Of a stretch of DNA of 64,000 bases, positions 1 through 14,700 are shown one piece after another. Both the position numbers and the translations under genes were made by a program. Origin of the DNA: Crambe crambe (lineage: Eukaryota > Porifera > Demospongiae > Poecilosclerida > Crambeidae); contig OZ004596.1 in the NCBI GenBank assembly GCA_963924555.1, positions 1,984,001 through 2,048,000 of the forward strand, given 5' to 3'. The notes under the pieces are model-generated. The model was not told the DNA's origin. It was given only the letters and a program-made list of their open reading frames with translations, and ran no database searches. Within the stretch, counting starts at the first letter, position 1; the number at the start of each line of letters is the position of its first letter.

Positions 1-300
1 AGACTGTATTTTTTTTTTTTTTTTGCCGGCTCTGTGGGTAAACCCGGGAAATTGCAGCCCTACAGCTCCTGATACTCTGGTTATAACTATCAATACTAAA
101 CATACTACTATACTCTTACCTGTATATCTGAGACTTGAGTTCCCAGCCATTGTGCAGCAAATGGAAAAAAGTGCTACACTATTTTACCGCCACTTGGTGC
201 ACTTGCACACTAGACAACAAGGATGGCACATGCCTCAAGGCTTAATTGGAGGTGTAACCAATCCTGTTCCGACGGTGACACTGTGTCATTATCTATGGCT
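1..300. other. unassigned sequence
   Basis: A T-rich run near the left edge is followed by an open frame of about 94 codons on the plus strand (23-307). It shows no motif or domain that I recognise and no splice context that would tie it to the host gene. It could be the end of a transposable element cut by the window edge. Confidence 0.4.
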
Positions 301-1400
301 ACTGTGAATGATTATCCAGTCTATTAGAGCCTACTACAGAGTGTAGACCAAGTTTCAGGACCAGGGAGCTTACCGTTTCAGAAATATGGCAAGCAGGTAA
401 ATCACTGGATTCTTCTTCTTCTCTATTGTTATTCTTCTTAGACAACCATATCTCTCGAACCACTCAAGCTACAGCTATGATTTCTGGATAAATCCACTCC
501 AAATTCTACCACTCATCAATCCTCAAAAGAGTGGATACAAAAGGAGCAGTACTCGACTAACTTAATTATTGGAAGCCATGTTTTCAATAATACCCATGTG
601 CATGTATCGATATCCAATTATTCGAAATTATAGTTACAGCGAACGAGCTGACTCTCAGGTCATGAATCATTGAAATTGTAAATATATATATATATCTGTC
701 TACACTCAAAAATGCCGCAGGCATACGTACATGTCCTGAATTAGTAGCGCCTTGCATGCATGCATAATATGCATGCTCCAATTGTAGATTGTTTTCTACA
801 GCATTTTGTCATATTTATAAGGCCTGGGTACGAGGCTAGGATTTATGCATGCATACATAAAATTATTACTAAAGAGAGAGAGAGAGAAAAAGGACCAGGA
901 ACAAGTAAGGGGGAAAACATTTCCGTGAACTGAAAAAAAAAAAACCGCCATTGCTTGAAAAGTAAGGAAACAAGGGTAGGGATGAGGAATCAATAGTTCT
1001 GTATATCCAGCCAACAATCCCTGGGTAGCTTCAGATTATAGTGCAGTAATGTACGTATATGCAGGGATTGTTGGCTGGATATACATGATCCCATTTCCAT
1101 CCTCATCCCTACCTTTGTTTCCTTACTTTTTCAAGCAATGGTCATCCGGAAATGTTTTTTTCCTTACTTGTTGAATAGAGCGTCAACTCTTTCAAGGATC
1201 GACGAGTAGAAAAGATCATTACTAGTAGAATTTGGAATAGATATATCCAATGGATGGATGGATGGATGGATACAGCAACTTAACTACTTATTTCTGAATC
1301 AATGGTAAGCTCCCTGGTCCTGAAGCTTGTTATAGTAGGCAGGATATGCATTCACTGTAGCTTTGGTTGATTCCAAGTGAATTTCACTTTTATATTAGTT
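300..1400. mobile_element. HP-A repeat copy 1, inverted pair around a palindrome
   Basis: Plus-oriented HP-A body (about 300-900) leads into the family's long palindrome (about 895-1175, arms containing GTAGGGAT and TTGTTGGCTGGATATAC). After it the body sequence returns in the opposite orientation (about 1175-1400, 'aagctccctggtcctgaa'). The hairpin head seen in other copies is missing. No coding capacity is evident. A short (TGGA)n microsatellite sits at 1251-1271. Confidence 0.7.
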
Positions 1401-2485
1401 TATATACTTTCAATAGAATTTGTTTACATAAAAATTAGCTTATGAAACAAACCACTGACGTTTCAACCAAAATACTCTAGCCTTCATCAGGGTGATACAA
1501 AAAATGCACACAGACGCTTGCTCGTTATCACTGTGGATATTATGTTACCATGTCAATAGCATGTCATTACCAGAAGGCAAAACCTTGAAGTTCTAGTCCT
1601 ACATACCGAAACGCTGCTCAATGTAAAAATTTCCCAGGGATTCAGGGGTTAAAGAAAATATTCTGAACTTGTAAATAAACAATTTCCTAATAGCTTAAGG
1701 AGGCAACAAAAAAGTAGCTAAATAGGAATCAGAGAGAGCAATACAAAGTGTACAAAGGCGGCCACTGAAATTGAGAATAGCTATGTACCTTGCTGCATTC
1801 ATGGATAACTACTAGCGAGTAAGTACTTGCAGAAATTCTGCATGCTTTTCTAGCCAATCCTTCCATCTTGTGCTCAATTTGCATGCTTTCCAAACTGGTG
1901 TAGCTATCACTGCACATGTTACATGTTCAGTAGCATGACATAATATGTATGGTCATGGTCAAGCATATAAATTTCTGTTCCTGAGGCTCTATATATGAGA
2001 CTGGGACTAGCCACCTGCTGGCAATCTTTTGCATGAGTGCTACACACTCCTCTCTAAATAGCAGTGCAGTCCTCCTATATATTCATACCCAGGTGCACCT
2101 GGAATGGCATCACTGACAAGCTCTCCTGCAGCTATTTTTTACCCCGTGATTAAGATCCCCAATAAGTGGTTTGTTGCACATATCTCCTGAAACCATATCC
2201 ATGTACCTTCAAGAGATCTTCCACCAATTAAGTTGGCCTAGGGATTTGTGGGCATGGGAGAATTGAAATGCTAGTGGCTTTAGCATATTTGTGGATAAAG
2301 CAGTTAGCAATGGAGCAAAAGATACAACCTCCTATATAAACTCTCTTTTTTAACATGGACTACGAAGTTATTTCTGTGCATCTTTTAAAAAGGAAAGAGC
2401 AAAGAAGCAAGTGAAGAAAGTTGTCACAGTTACTCGATTAGAATTGAGGTAGATTATAAGAAAATTGTTTGCCCTATAAGAGGGG
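1401..2485. other. gene-poor stretch with one weak exon candidate
   Basis: AT-rich intergenic or intronic sequence. Nothing is recognised except a weak minus-strand exon candidate near 1789-1885, listed separately. Confidence 0.4.
1789..1885 (-). CDS. possible further exon of the RNF213-like gene
   Basis: The minus strand is open and reads MEGLARKAC and ASTYSLVVIHECSK before a plausible donor (GTACAT). The composition resembles host exons rather than repeats, and it lies just downstream of the last secure exon (2541-2715). No acceptor in the required phase 0 is visible, so either a small exon is missing in between or the call is wrong. Confidence 0.3.
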
Positions 2486-2488
2486 AAT

Positions 2489-2512
2489 GGGGGGGGGGGG
2501 GGGGGGGGGGGG
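2489..2512. repeat. poly-G tract
   Basis: An uninterrupted run of about 24 G, followed by GA-rich sequence, lies about 30 bases downstream (transcript sense) of the exon at 2541-2715. On the transcript it would read as a C-tract inside the intron. Confidence 0.9.
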
Positions 2513-2540
2513 AGGGGAGGTTAAATACTACGTAGCATAC

Positions 2541-2715
2541 CTGCTGGTATACTTTGCTCGCCCAAGATTGTTGATCACACATCTGATTAACTTCAGCAAT
2601 CATAGCATCTACTAGAGTTTTGCCAAGAGCAACAGAGTTGTATTGTAATCCAGCTCCAGTATTGCGGTTATATCCAGGGAAATTTTCCAGAAAGTTAAAC
2701 CGCTGAGAAAGATAT
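2541..2715 (-). CDS. RNF213: RNF213-like exon (last secure exon in window)
   Basis: 175 bases: acceptor TTTTTAG, donor CAG|GTATGC. It enters with one base completing an Arg codon and leaves in phase 0. It encodes LSQRFNFLENF, then GYNRNTGAGLQYN, then a helical end (MIAEVNQMCDQQ). The YNRNTGAG stretch is the most distinctive block of this part of the protein. Confidence 0.85.
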
Positions 2716-5700
2716 CTAAAAATATCATGACTTTCAAGATAGATTTAATAGAATTGAGTTATGAAATACCTTATGTAGAGTTTTTGTAAAATTTTACTGG
2801 ATTGAACCTTATGTGGCATTCTATGATAAATATAGCACCAACATTCCTCATCAGTAGGGTTTTTTTCAGCTGCAAACCTGACTTCTGAATCTTTAAAATT
2901 TAAAACATAATTTATAGCTATATGAACTGATTAGAAGATTTTCATTTTATGGGTAGAACGATTCCTTTCTTGCATGTTGAATGATTCTGGTAGGAAGTTC
3001 AGGGTAATCTGAAAAGGCTTTTTTTTATTTTAGGTGTGAAAAAGGGGGGTATGGTTTACATGTACAAGAAGCAGAAAGACTCTATATACAAATAGTGTTT
3101 TGAGGGAGAGAGAGAAGTACAAGAACATATGGAGTAATATTAATTCACTGAAAAATGATTACCTTGCAAATAAACTCTTTTTATTAGTTTATTGTGGTAT
3201 GCTTCAAAAAGCTTCTCTATAATTGCACCAAATCCTTTTTTCAGATTGTTTTTTTCCATAAGCTTTTTGAAATCACTTTTGGAGAGTTCATCACCACTTA
3301 ATTGAATATCAACAGTACCAGACACCTCTGCATTTAGTGAGAGAAAATACTAAAAGTAAAATGAAAGCTAGCTTGATTTTTATTATTATTGCTTGCTGGG
3401 AAATCTGATGGGTATTGTTAAACCACACCACAATCCAAATGAAAGTACTGAAGTGCTGAATCCTCAGCACTGTTATCATAATACATCACATTATCATTAT
3501 AATTATTGATCTTTGAAAGGGCGGGGTTCCAGGGTTCCGGGGTTTAGCTAGTATTGCTTAGCAAACTTAGTACTATAGCCTCAACTATCCTAGAAAGATA
3601 TACTATGGACTATTAATTTTCATGCATGTGTGAAATGGTGTTGAATACTGTGAATTATTCAATAGCAATGATTGCAGGAATCCACATATCTCAATTCTCT
3701 ATGCTTCATCTCTGATAATCGTTATTCGTCTTTGTTTTTCAGCTCACTTGTATTAGCTCAAAACACACTGTGTAATTTTTCATTGTTGAACATGACCATT
3801 TATAATATCCCAACCTAATGCCACTCTGATTTATATCATTTCTTCATCCACATGCTTGTTACTTTGTTACCAACTGACTACAATACCTTTAATATATAAA
3901 GAATTGATCCGTCCATCATTATATGCTCTCAGATATTTATACACAATTAATGCATCTTCGTCAATATCAAATTGATCATCGGCACTGATGCAATGCCCTT
4001 TCCCATATGCTGCAAATACTGGAAATTGTTGATAAATAAATTTTGACAATGATGTGTTTACATCATCACCGGATGGTACCTGCAAATGGGAGCAGATAAT
4101 AAGTGAATTTATAATTATTTTCAATGGCTATTCTCATGTTAAGAGAAACATTGTGTGTTAATCTGGCAAATACTTAAGCATTAGAAAGAGTCACTCCCCT
4201 GGGGGCAGGGTACACTTCCCTTAGTGCTGGGCCACATGAGGTTACTTTCATCCTAGCATCCCCTTTCTGTAAGATGGGGGTGATTGAACCTGGTACCCAT
4301 GGCCCTCTTATGGATACTACTGAATTATAGTTTTCTCTTTCATTGAAGAAGGAAAAAAGACTCAATATAAAAGTAGTGTTTTTGAAGGGCAGAAGAACTA
4401 CATCATGACAGAAGAAAAGATAGCAGGATATCAGTTAGCTAGTGCAATAATAAACATCAAAAAATTATAGTCCAAGTATAACTTATTCTATCCATATCAT
4501 TATTTTGTTTCATAATTATGAATGCAATACATGAGTTAGACGAGTAAGGTGGCCGTATTTTCATGAGCCAAAGGCCTACAAGTGAAATGACTCGCCATAT
4601 TCCACAAGTGTGATACTTGATATACTTACAAATAAACATCTGTAAGTTGTTATGGTTATTTATAGCAGACAGGCTATTCCATAGATGTTGACAGCGGTAG
4701 AAATCAATCAGTTGCCTTGGAAATAATGACTGACAAGCATTTACTATTCGCAGGCAAACAAGATATTCTACAGAGAACACCACTGTTGCAGAGAAACTCA
4801 ATCACTAAGCAGCCATGCTTCAATCAATTTTTGGCACTTCTTTTGTGCTTATTCAAGTTGTGCAAACCAAGATACAGGGCCAGACAAAGAGATTTTGGCC
4901 AAAAAGCAGTTTTGACAACTTTAGCCATAGATTGAATGCTCTGGCTGAAAAAGTGCCATAGCTCTTACCTACAGTGGAATTGGCTCTGCCCACTGGTTCA
5001 TATAACGATGCAGTCAGTACATGCTGCAGTGAGAAAATTGATGCCAAAATTGACAGAGGTATGGCTGCTTAGCAGTTGAATTTCTCCACAATGGTAGTGC
5101 TCTAGTGCACTCAGTTATAGAGTATAGAAAATGCTAGTCAGTATGAAACTGTAGTTTTCAACTGTAGTATCTCAGAACCAGTACAACCATCATTAACTCA
5201 TGAATTATTCATAAGTGCATACCATAACCTTTAATAGTCACTTGTTGAGAACATTCTGTAGGGATGGAACAGCTGCCCCATTGAACTAATACGAAATCAT
5301 TTATGCCTTGAATATGCTAACCTTGAAGATTGATAATTATATAATAGTATACCTCAATATATATCTTCCATCCACATCCTGCAGGCAGTTGAAAACTTTC
5401 ACCAGATTCTGTATCTTCAACATAACCAGTCACTAAAAGTTGGAAGAAAAACCAGCTTGCTCTTTCAATCCATATCTTATACTCATTGAGACCCCTTTCA
5501 ATTGAATCCTAGAACAAGTAACAAATATTTTGTAAAGTATGGATAGCTAGATAGCTGGCAAATAAGTCCATCCCTACACTCTACAATAGTCCAAATCACA
5601 TGCATCTTTGGCAAGCAATCCCAACTTCATAGCAGTAATAATGTGGGGTGAGGTTTCTAGTACACATAATGTTATTGGGATACTCAACTTAAAAGAACTT

Positions 5701-8700
5701 GTATCCTCTTGATATATAATGGACTTTTTTTGCTAACCATGCTAGTTTTCAAATTTATTAGCAAGCAAGCTGAGTCTCATGTCATGACTCATTGAAATTG
5801 TTGTGTATTATAGAGTTATATATATAACTTATTACACAAATCAGCAAGTCAGTATGAGATAATATGGGGAGATATTTCACAAGCTGGAGGCCAGAGTGAG
5901 CATACTTTTTGACAGCTTAAATGGGCATGCTCAGTTACCACTGTTGCCAACACCCAACAAGCGATGAATAAATAGATAGATAAATAAATAAATACATAAT
6001 ATGGGGAGTTATTCAACAGCTGGTCTATAGGGAAAATGTATAGTGGAATATCTAATACCCAGGCATACGTGTCCTGATTAGTAGTAGACCTTGAGCATGC
6101 ATAATCAAGCTTTACATCAGAGAGAGCGGTAGCTCTCTCTATGTAGGGATGAATCGCTGGATTCTTCTTCTTATTGTTATCATTATTATTCTTCTTAAAC
6201 AACCATATCTCTCGAACCACTCAAGCTACAACTACCATTTCTGGATAAATCCACTTCAAATTCTACCAGCTACGATCTTTTGCACTCGTCAATCCTCGAA
6301 AGAGTCGATGTAAAAGGAGACACCATGGAGCACAGTACTCGATTAACTTAATTATTGGAAGCCATTTTTCTATAATACATATCCAATTATTCGAAATTAT
6401 AATATTACTCAGCTAGCTGTATGTACTCTGAACTCTAGCTCTATCAACTCAGGGATTTTAGATCACCAATCCATCTACCGGTAGAAAAGTCTGGGTAAAC
6501 TCTATTTCAGATTCATCTGCATCTTCGACCTCCAGTATAAGTCAACACTAACACTTCAAGCCTTATAATCATTGGGCTGCTATGCTATTGGAGAACCATT
6601 CTTCTTTCATCTGTCCCTGATACATATAGAAGAATGAACTCTATACATAAAAGAGAGGGGGGAAAAACCAGGAAGAAGTAAGGGAAAAAACATTTATTTC
6701 CATGAAATGAAAAAAAAATGTAGCTAGCTCTAGCTCGTAGACTACTCTTATAGTCCATCAACTCGGGGATTTAGATCACCAATCCATCTACCGATATATA
6801 ACAGATTCATCGACCTCCAAGTATAGCTCAACACTTCAAGCCTTGACTCGCTGATAAATAATCATTGGGCTGCTATGCTATTGGAGAATTATACATCTCA
6901 AGAAACTTCTGTCCTTGCATAGCTACACATAGAAGAATGAACTTTTGCATTATGCATACATACATAAAACCATAAAGACAGAAGAAAAAAGTGTAGGGAT
7001 GACTATTGCTCAAAAAAGTAAGGAAACAAGGGTAGAAATGAAGGATGCAAATAGGATCAATCTTTGTTCTGCATATCCAGCCAACATCCCTACATATACA
7101 TTTAATACTGTGAAGCTACCCGATGTATATGTAGGGATTGTTGGCTGGATATGCAGAACAAAGATTGATCCTATTTGCATCCTTCCCTACATTTTTTTTC
7201 ATTTCACAAAAATGTTTTTTTTCCCTTATATATAGTGGATTGTAGGTGCTAGGTTTATCCAGATTGTAGGCAGCTGAACCACTTACACAACAGCAAAATC
7301 TTAGCTAAGGAGTTGAAGCATAAATAGGTTGGAGAGTTGGAGCCTATCAACTCTTACATTCACAAATGCTACACATTGCCCTAGTACTATTGTAAATCCA
7401 GTCCTCCAATGGCAAAGATTTGGTTGAATATCCGGCTCTAGTAAGACTGAAATAAGTGTGAAGGAAATAGCCACAGATACAGCCAAGACCGCATTGGCCA
7501 GTACCTACCAATCAGAAGAGGTAAACAAAGATTTCTAGGATTGACCAACTATCATTGTCATTTATACAAGGGTATGCAGACCTTGCCAGACTACTCCACC
7601 ATCTGACGGAGAGGAATGTGAAGTTTCAATGGACAGAAGAGAGCCAGAAGGCTTTTGAAGACCTTTGAACGAGGTTGGTGTCAGCACCTTTTCCTGATTG
7701 TTCACGACCCTTTATCCTTGATACTGATGCTAATAGGTGCAGTTTTGTCCCAGCAACAGGATGAACACATTATAGTGTATACTAGCCGAATTCTCTCAAA
7801 ACCAGAACATCATATTGTGTAACTAGGCTGCTGTGGTTGTGTTTGTCATTCATTTCTGTCACTACATTTGTTTACACTTGCACGGGGAAGAAGACTAAGA
7901 GATTTACAGAAACTACAGGAAGATGATCCAAGTTCTTCGAGCTCTCAGAATTAACAAGAAGCCTATGCAAAAGGGCAAAGGCCTGGGTTGTGGAAGCTGG
8001 TACAGATATGGGACCAGCTGCTTTTGAAAGATGGATTGTTATCCTTGGTTGAATCTGCACCAGTGTTACCCTCTGCAGCAGAGCTTCATTACCCAACTAT
8101 AGTAACAGTGTGAATCTGACCAGCTACTTCCATTTATTCACCATTGACTAAAAATGAGTCGTTTAAAACAGTTCATTGTTTATTGTTTTTAATAGTGACT
8201 GTTGTATTTGCATCATGTAGTCATGTGTAGATCACATGTAACTGACTAGAATTGGTCTGTTATCTTGGAACAGTGCTCATTTTAGCATAAATAGGCACCA
8301 TTCACTTCATTCTGTGCTGGCATATTCACTCTGAGTAGCTAGCTAACTACATGTATACTAAATAATTTTCGACATTACACTAGCTATAAAACTTACACCA
8401 GGATCATTGATTGTAAAACTGAAGAATACTCCAGAGTTCTCACAACCAGAAAGCTCACTTAATTTTTGAATTGCATTTTTAACACTAAATGTTTCATTCA
8501 TTGCAATAATCACATAATGTGGTAAATTAGGCAATTTCTTCTGCCGTATGAAATAAGTTTTTCCTACACCTGCATAACAATTATATATGTTATATTGATC
8601 ATACAATGTCATTTGATTATACCTGGTGGACCATACACCAATTGTACCAAAGGCTGTTCTTGAGAAGGTTTATAAGACTCCACGCAATCCCTGATATGAT

Positions 8701-11700
8701 GTAAATCTTTGACCTGTAGGTAAAGATAAAATATTGATGTTATAATGGGTGTAAGCCTATAGTGCCTACTATCCAAAGAGGCTGTAGAAATCAATAAAAC
8801 TGTATTATGCACGCCCAGCACTATACTAGACCTTAATTTCAGTGAGTCATGACCTGAGAGTCAGCTCGCTCACTCAGCTTATCTAAGTGCTTTGTGATAT
8901 AAGCATTACAGCTTTTTTATGCATGTTTATTTATTTCTACAGAGTAGGCACTAGATTGTAGGCTCTAGGCTTATGTATCAAAGCATTTTGCATTACAGCT
9001 TTTTATGTATGCAGCTGCCTGTTTATCTATAGCGCTACTCACCAGCAAAATCGAAGGAGTTATGATGAAGCACTAATGGATATCAGCTCCAAAAGCCTAT
9101 AGAAATACTTGCTCACTTGCTGATGTTGCACATTGCCCTAGTTATTATTATTGTGCAGCTATTTCTAAAACGAGTAGCTGTACTGAACACACGATTGTAT
9201 GTTTGGGATACACCCCCAAACTAGATATCACTCCACACAGATGACTAAGAACAGACTGTATACAAGGTATGTCAATCTGCTAATCAGACTATTCATGTGA
9301 TTCATTATCATAATTAAGATTTCTAATATATACTGACTTCCACGTAGTTTTATTAGCAATGTTCTAGAACATTTGATGTAGATACATGTGATTGCCTATT
9401 TTGAGATAACAAGCTGTAATTCCCCTACATTGTAGTCAATATGCATTCTCCAGGGGTACCTTTTCATTACCATTAGCCACAGTACTCACTGCATGGTGCT
9501 GTAGATAGTTGTTATTTTGGGTGTGGTTAGGTCAAAAGTGAGCAAAATTTTTTCCACACACAGAGCTAGCTATTTTATAGTGGTAGCTATGGCTTTTGAC
9601 CACACACTGTGTATGCATGAAGCACACCATCTAGGCCCAGAAAAAATTTAGATTTTAGGATATCTCAAATTCAATCTGGGGTGTTTTAGTAAGAGGATCT
9701 ACGACAGGCAGGCAGACGAGGACCCACTTATTGAAGGTGAAGAGGTTCTTGTCAGGCTACCCGTGGAGCCAAGGGGACTGGTAGAGAAGTGGCAAGGACC
9801 ATTCTGTGTGATGGAGAAGGTCTCTACAAGATCTCAGCCCCACTCAGAGGAGTTCCTGGGAGGAAGTTTCATAGGAATTCCCTAAAACACTTCATCCGAG
9901 AGGTGGCAGCCACAGTGTTGGTAGCAGATAGGAGTCTGGATGACGTGGGCCAGCTGGAGTTGGTCCCACACCCCTCTTCCACTCCCCAACCTGGACTAGC
10001 TCCAGACAAGTTGGCCTCTCCTGGCTCCCCCACAGACATGACAGACTCAGACTTTTGCAGCTGAACTACCAGAAGACAGGAGACAACAGTTAACTGTGCT
10101 ACTCTAAGACTTCAAGAGTGTGTTCTCAGACACACCTGGAAGGACAGATGTCCTATCTTGTTCTATCCAATTAACCACTGACCAACCATTTTCACTTTCT
10201 CCTTATAGAGTTCCCGAGAAGTGGAAAGAACCCCTCCAGAGAGAAATCGAAGTACTTCTGGAGCTGGGAGTGATCATGCATGTGCACACAAACCTGATGG
10301 CAGTCTGCGCATGTGCACAGATTTTAGGAAGCTAAACTCGGTGACAGTGAGTGACCCCTACCTCCTCCCGAGAACAGACGAACTCCTGGAGAGAGCCTCC
10401 CGAGCTAAATACATGTCCACCCTCGACTTGGCAAAGGGATATTATCAGATACCAATTGGAAAACCTGATAGACACAAGACAGCATTTATCACTACTGCCA
10501 GGAAATTTGAATATAACGTTCACTTGGGCTCAAAAATGCCCCCAGAATATTCCAGAGACTCATGGACAGAGTGCTGAAATACTTGCCACGACATTCTCAT
10601 TACCAGTGAGCATCTATCTGATTTGAGAGACACTTTCATGGCTCTAAGGAAAGCTGGGCTAACTACCAAACTCAGAAAGTGTTCCTTTGTTGCCCAACAA
10701 TCAACTTTCTCAGACACACAGTGGGACGTGGCCATCTTTGACCCCAGGCAGCAAAGACATTAGCTGTAGAGCAATTCTGGGTACCAAAAAGGAAGAAGGA
10801 TCTGAGAGCCTTCCTTGGACTCAGGAAGTTTATTCCAGACTACGGGTCAACAACTGCTACACTCAACACCTTGCTGAAGAAAACCTCTCCAGATATCTTG
10901 CCGTGGAAGGAGAAACACCAGCAGGCATTCGAGAAGATCAAAACTCAACTGCTTTGACCACACTGAGGAGCTCAATCTTGATTGCCGAGTAGTTTTTCTC
11001 TCTCTCTAAGAGTCTTCGGCTAAAGTATGCAACAGGCCTGTCCTGGTTTTGAGTTGTCAAGTTGGGTAAGTACTGCTCCCAGGCCCACATAGGATGGAGC
11101 CTGAATTGTTTTGTATAATCAGGAGCGACTAGGACATTATCTGAGGTCAGTGAAGAATTTTTCATTCTACTTGCTGGGACACCTTTCATAGGACCTTAGA
11201 ATGGACACAAAGCTCTTCTCCATCTCAACCAGATGCGGAACACCAATAGCCGTTTAACCAGGTGGTGTTTGGCCCTACAGCCATTTTCTTTTGAGGTTGA
11301 ACACAAGGCTGGACTATCTCACTTGGACGTGGATGGGTTAAGCCAACAGGCCTGGCTGGAACCTGACTCCAGATCGCTTCTTACAGGAGTGTATCCACCA
11401 CTCCAGTTGGTCCGGTTTTCACCGGACCACTTTTTATCCCATGCCTGCAGAGTTAGCCAAGTGATTATGTATATATGAAGCACCATGACCTTCAAGAATC
11501 ATGATCACATTAGCATATCGAAAACTCCTCCTGATAAGTCGGTGAATGATATAAAGTGGGCATGGTGATCCCATGCACAAGCACACCGGGCCACTCAAAA
11601 TTCTGTGGATACACCCCTGTCTTAGCTTTAGCTATGTAGGTAGCTAAGTAACAAACTTAGACTAAAGCAGAAAGGCTTCAAACATAGCACTAAAGCTAGC

Positions 11701-14700
11701 TAGTCAGCAATGAAAGCTTCATGCATGGAGAGTGTAATCACCTGAACTAAGGTAGGTTTTCCAGCTTATAAGCTTTCACTTGAAAATAAGCTATCTACAC
11801 TGTACCTTTGGTATAATCTTCTTTTGGGCTTTAGTTGTGGGTTTTAGTTAATTGGTGCTTTGTAGCGCCAGGAAGCAAGAAACTAGCTTCTGTCTGACTC
11901 TAATTTGCCACTCATCCATGTGCAGGCATGACATTCAAGTTGCTTACTCAGCAATATAATTTTTCTACTTAGTATGCAGTTCTCTCTTGATAAGTAGTAA
12001 ATAAATAATCAAAGCGCGATCCTTCCCTGAGTACCTCAGCGCTTTGCTGCCATCATGGATCTCTAAAGCAACTTCATCCTTCTCCATACTATTAACTTAG
12101 AGCGCCTAACTCTACTTTGTTTTGGACTGCGCATCAGGTTGGAAATTGTACTACCGTCTCCATGTTGACGATTTTTACCATACAATCTAAGAACACGTGC
12201 AAGCAGAGTTCTTTAGCTTTCCCTGTAGTAGCAGCAAGCCTTGATTGCAGACAGAGATGAGACTCTGCTAAGCAGCAGCGTGTACAGGCATTATGTGGTT
12301 CAGGTGAGTATCTAGTCAGCTTTACTATCATCAGTAATTGTACTACTGTCTCCATGTTGACGATCTAATTACTTATTTACTCCTACCCTCCAAATACTAT
12401 TTCTTCAATTTATCACATTCAGATCTGCATTCTAACCTCATGTTCTTTTAAACAAATTCCAGGGACTTCACGCAGTAATGACGGTTCAGTTTCAATGAAA
12501 TGAATGGCTAATGATTCTCGTTTCATATTCTGATAAAGGTTCATCAAAACCTGAATAATTGCAGAAAGGAAGAAACAATTACATAGCTAATCATATGGTT
12601 AATATTTACTAATACATTTTCCCTCATTAGTTCACGTGCAATTAATCCCTAATTGCACTCGTATTGCACTCCTACATCTGCACATGTGCAGACAAATAAT
12701 AGCCATAGTAACGATGTTTCTGAAGATGGTAGGCTAGCTTGATTTATTCCTACAATGTTTTTTCGAAGTAAATTGTAGGTGCTAGGCTTATCTAAGTGGA
12801 TGGCCACCTACTAGGCTTATGTAAGCATTTTGTGGCAAGTATTACAGGTTTATATTAACAGCTTCCTACATGCAGCCGGACTGGCTGATACAAGTAATCT
12901 ACCACAGTAATGATGTTTCTGAAGATGGTAGGCTAGCTTGATTTATTTGTACGTTTTTTCAAAGTGAATTGTAGGTGTTAGTCTTATCTAAGTGGATCGT
13001 TGGCCACCCACTAGGCTTATGTAAGTGGCAAGCATTACAGGTTCATATTAACAGCAGCTGCCTGGCTGATACAAGTAATCTACCACATGATTAATAGGCA
13101 ATCACATGCTTTTTCGTGCAATTTGGGTATAATTGCATGAGAAACTGGCTAGGTAATTGCACGAGGCGACTATAATAAATTGCTACATTTCATCATATGA
13201 GTTAACTTTTATGTTATATTATGTCTATACAAATCCCTATGATGAACCAGGAATCATATAAGCCAATTTAGAGGAAACATGACAGGTTCCCATGAAGATA
13301 ATTGTCCTTTGTACTAATCTTTTGGACATGACCATGGACATTTGGCTAACCTATTTGTTTCCATTGTTATTGTTTGAAATAATTATCATCAAAGAATTAC
13401 CTCTTGTTGTTCATAGAGTAATCTATTGATCTCCAAGAAATAAAATTCTCTGTTTTTTCCGAAAGTACGGCAGCGATCAGTAAATAGTACCAAATCCTGA
13501 GCTGTTGTATTAGGGCCACAGTATAGAACATCATAACTTTCAGGCAAGCATTGACAAATAGTTAACAAGAGCTTAATAACATCTGATTGAGTAAAGTCAA
13601 TGGCTATGTGCAAAATTCCTCCAAATATTGAATCTGTGTGGTTATGTTTAGTACGTCTTGGCAATACATGGTTAGATATTTCTTTTTTTTCCAAGAGATT
13701 GTTGAGATATTTCCCAACTGCTTCAAATGGAGTATCGAAATTGATGTCCTCAGATATCTAAAGCAAAATATCAAACAATAATCAGCTCTAGTAATAAGTA
13801 GCTATGCTGGATACAACATATAATTATTATGTTAAAATAAGATAATTATACATAGTTTCAATGTGAAACTGACCTTGGGGCTGTAGCTAGTGAATACACT
13901 GGGGTGATTCTATGATTGATGGGTGTAGTTAGGACACACCCATTAAGGATGGTCAGACATATGCCGACGCATGGTTGCTAAGGGGAAGTATCTCGACAAC
14001 TATCTGCAGCAGGATCTTCTAGCACAGGACTATGAAGTGCTATACACAGCAAAGATGAAGGGAAATGGAAAAAATTATGAGTGATCTCATTTTCATAATA
14101 AAAGGCACTCTATCTCGACTATCGCTGGCAGGTAATTGCTGATTTTTGCTCTACTACCTTCTATCCTAGTCTCCTACAAAGCTACGTTAGCTTTCGTTGA
14201 TTATCTATATAAGACCCTGTATATACAGCTGCCATACAAATTCTAAACTGTATATGCATAAAAGGAAACATAATTTTACTCATCTTACCTCTTACTAGCC
14301 AGATGCAAAGTATGGGCCCAATCCCATACTTGGTTCCTGAGTTAGAATAGCTAGAACCGGTATAGAAATCAATCATTGCTAGCCATGCCCCCTTAATAAT
14401 TGTGCGAGCGAGTGAAATCTCCTGTGAATTGGTGGCTCTAAAAAGAGCCCTTACAAGATTGATGATTGTACACCAAATTATTTTAGCGTAGTACTATTGT
14501 ACGTGAAAGCATGTGGTTGTATTAACGGCGCATGGTTAAAACCATACAACTGCGCGTTATTACCAATTCAAATTTGCTTGCTACTGTGCAGTTACAATTT
14601 CCCCTGGCCAGCACTATACCTACCCCTACAATCATTCCTTAAATAGTCTCTCTCACAGCTGTGTCTGCTTACTAAAAGGCTGTCCTTGAGATGTAGTTGG

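Noticed and set aside
23..307. 94-codon plus-strand open frame at the left edge
   Set aside because: No motif, no splice context and a short length in AT-rich sequence; not supported as a gene.
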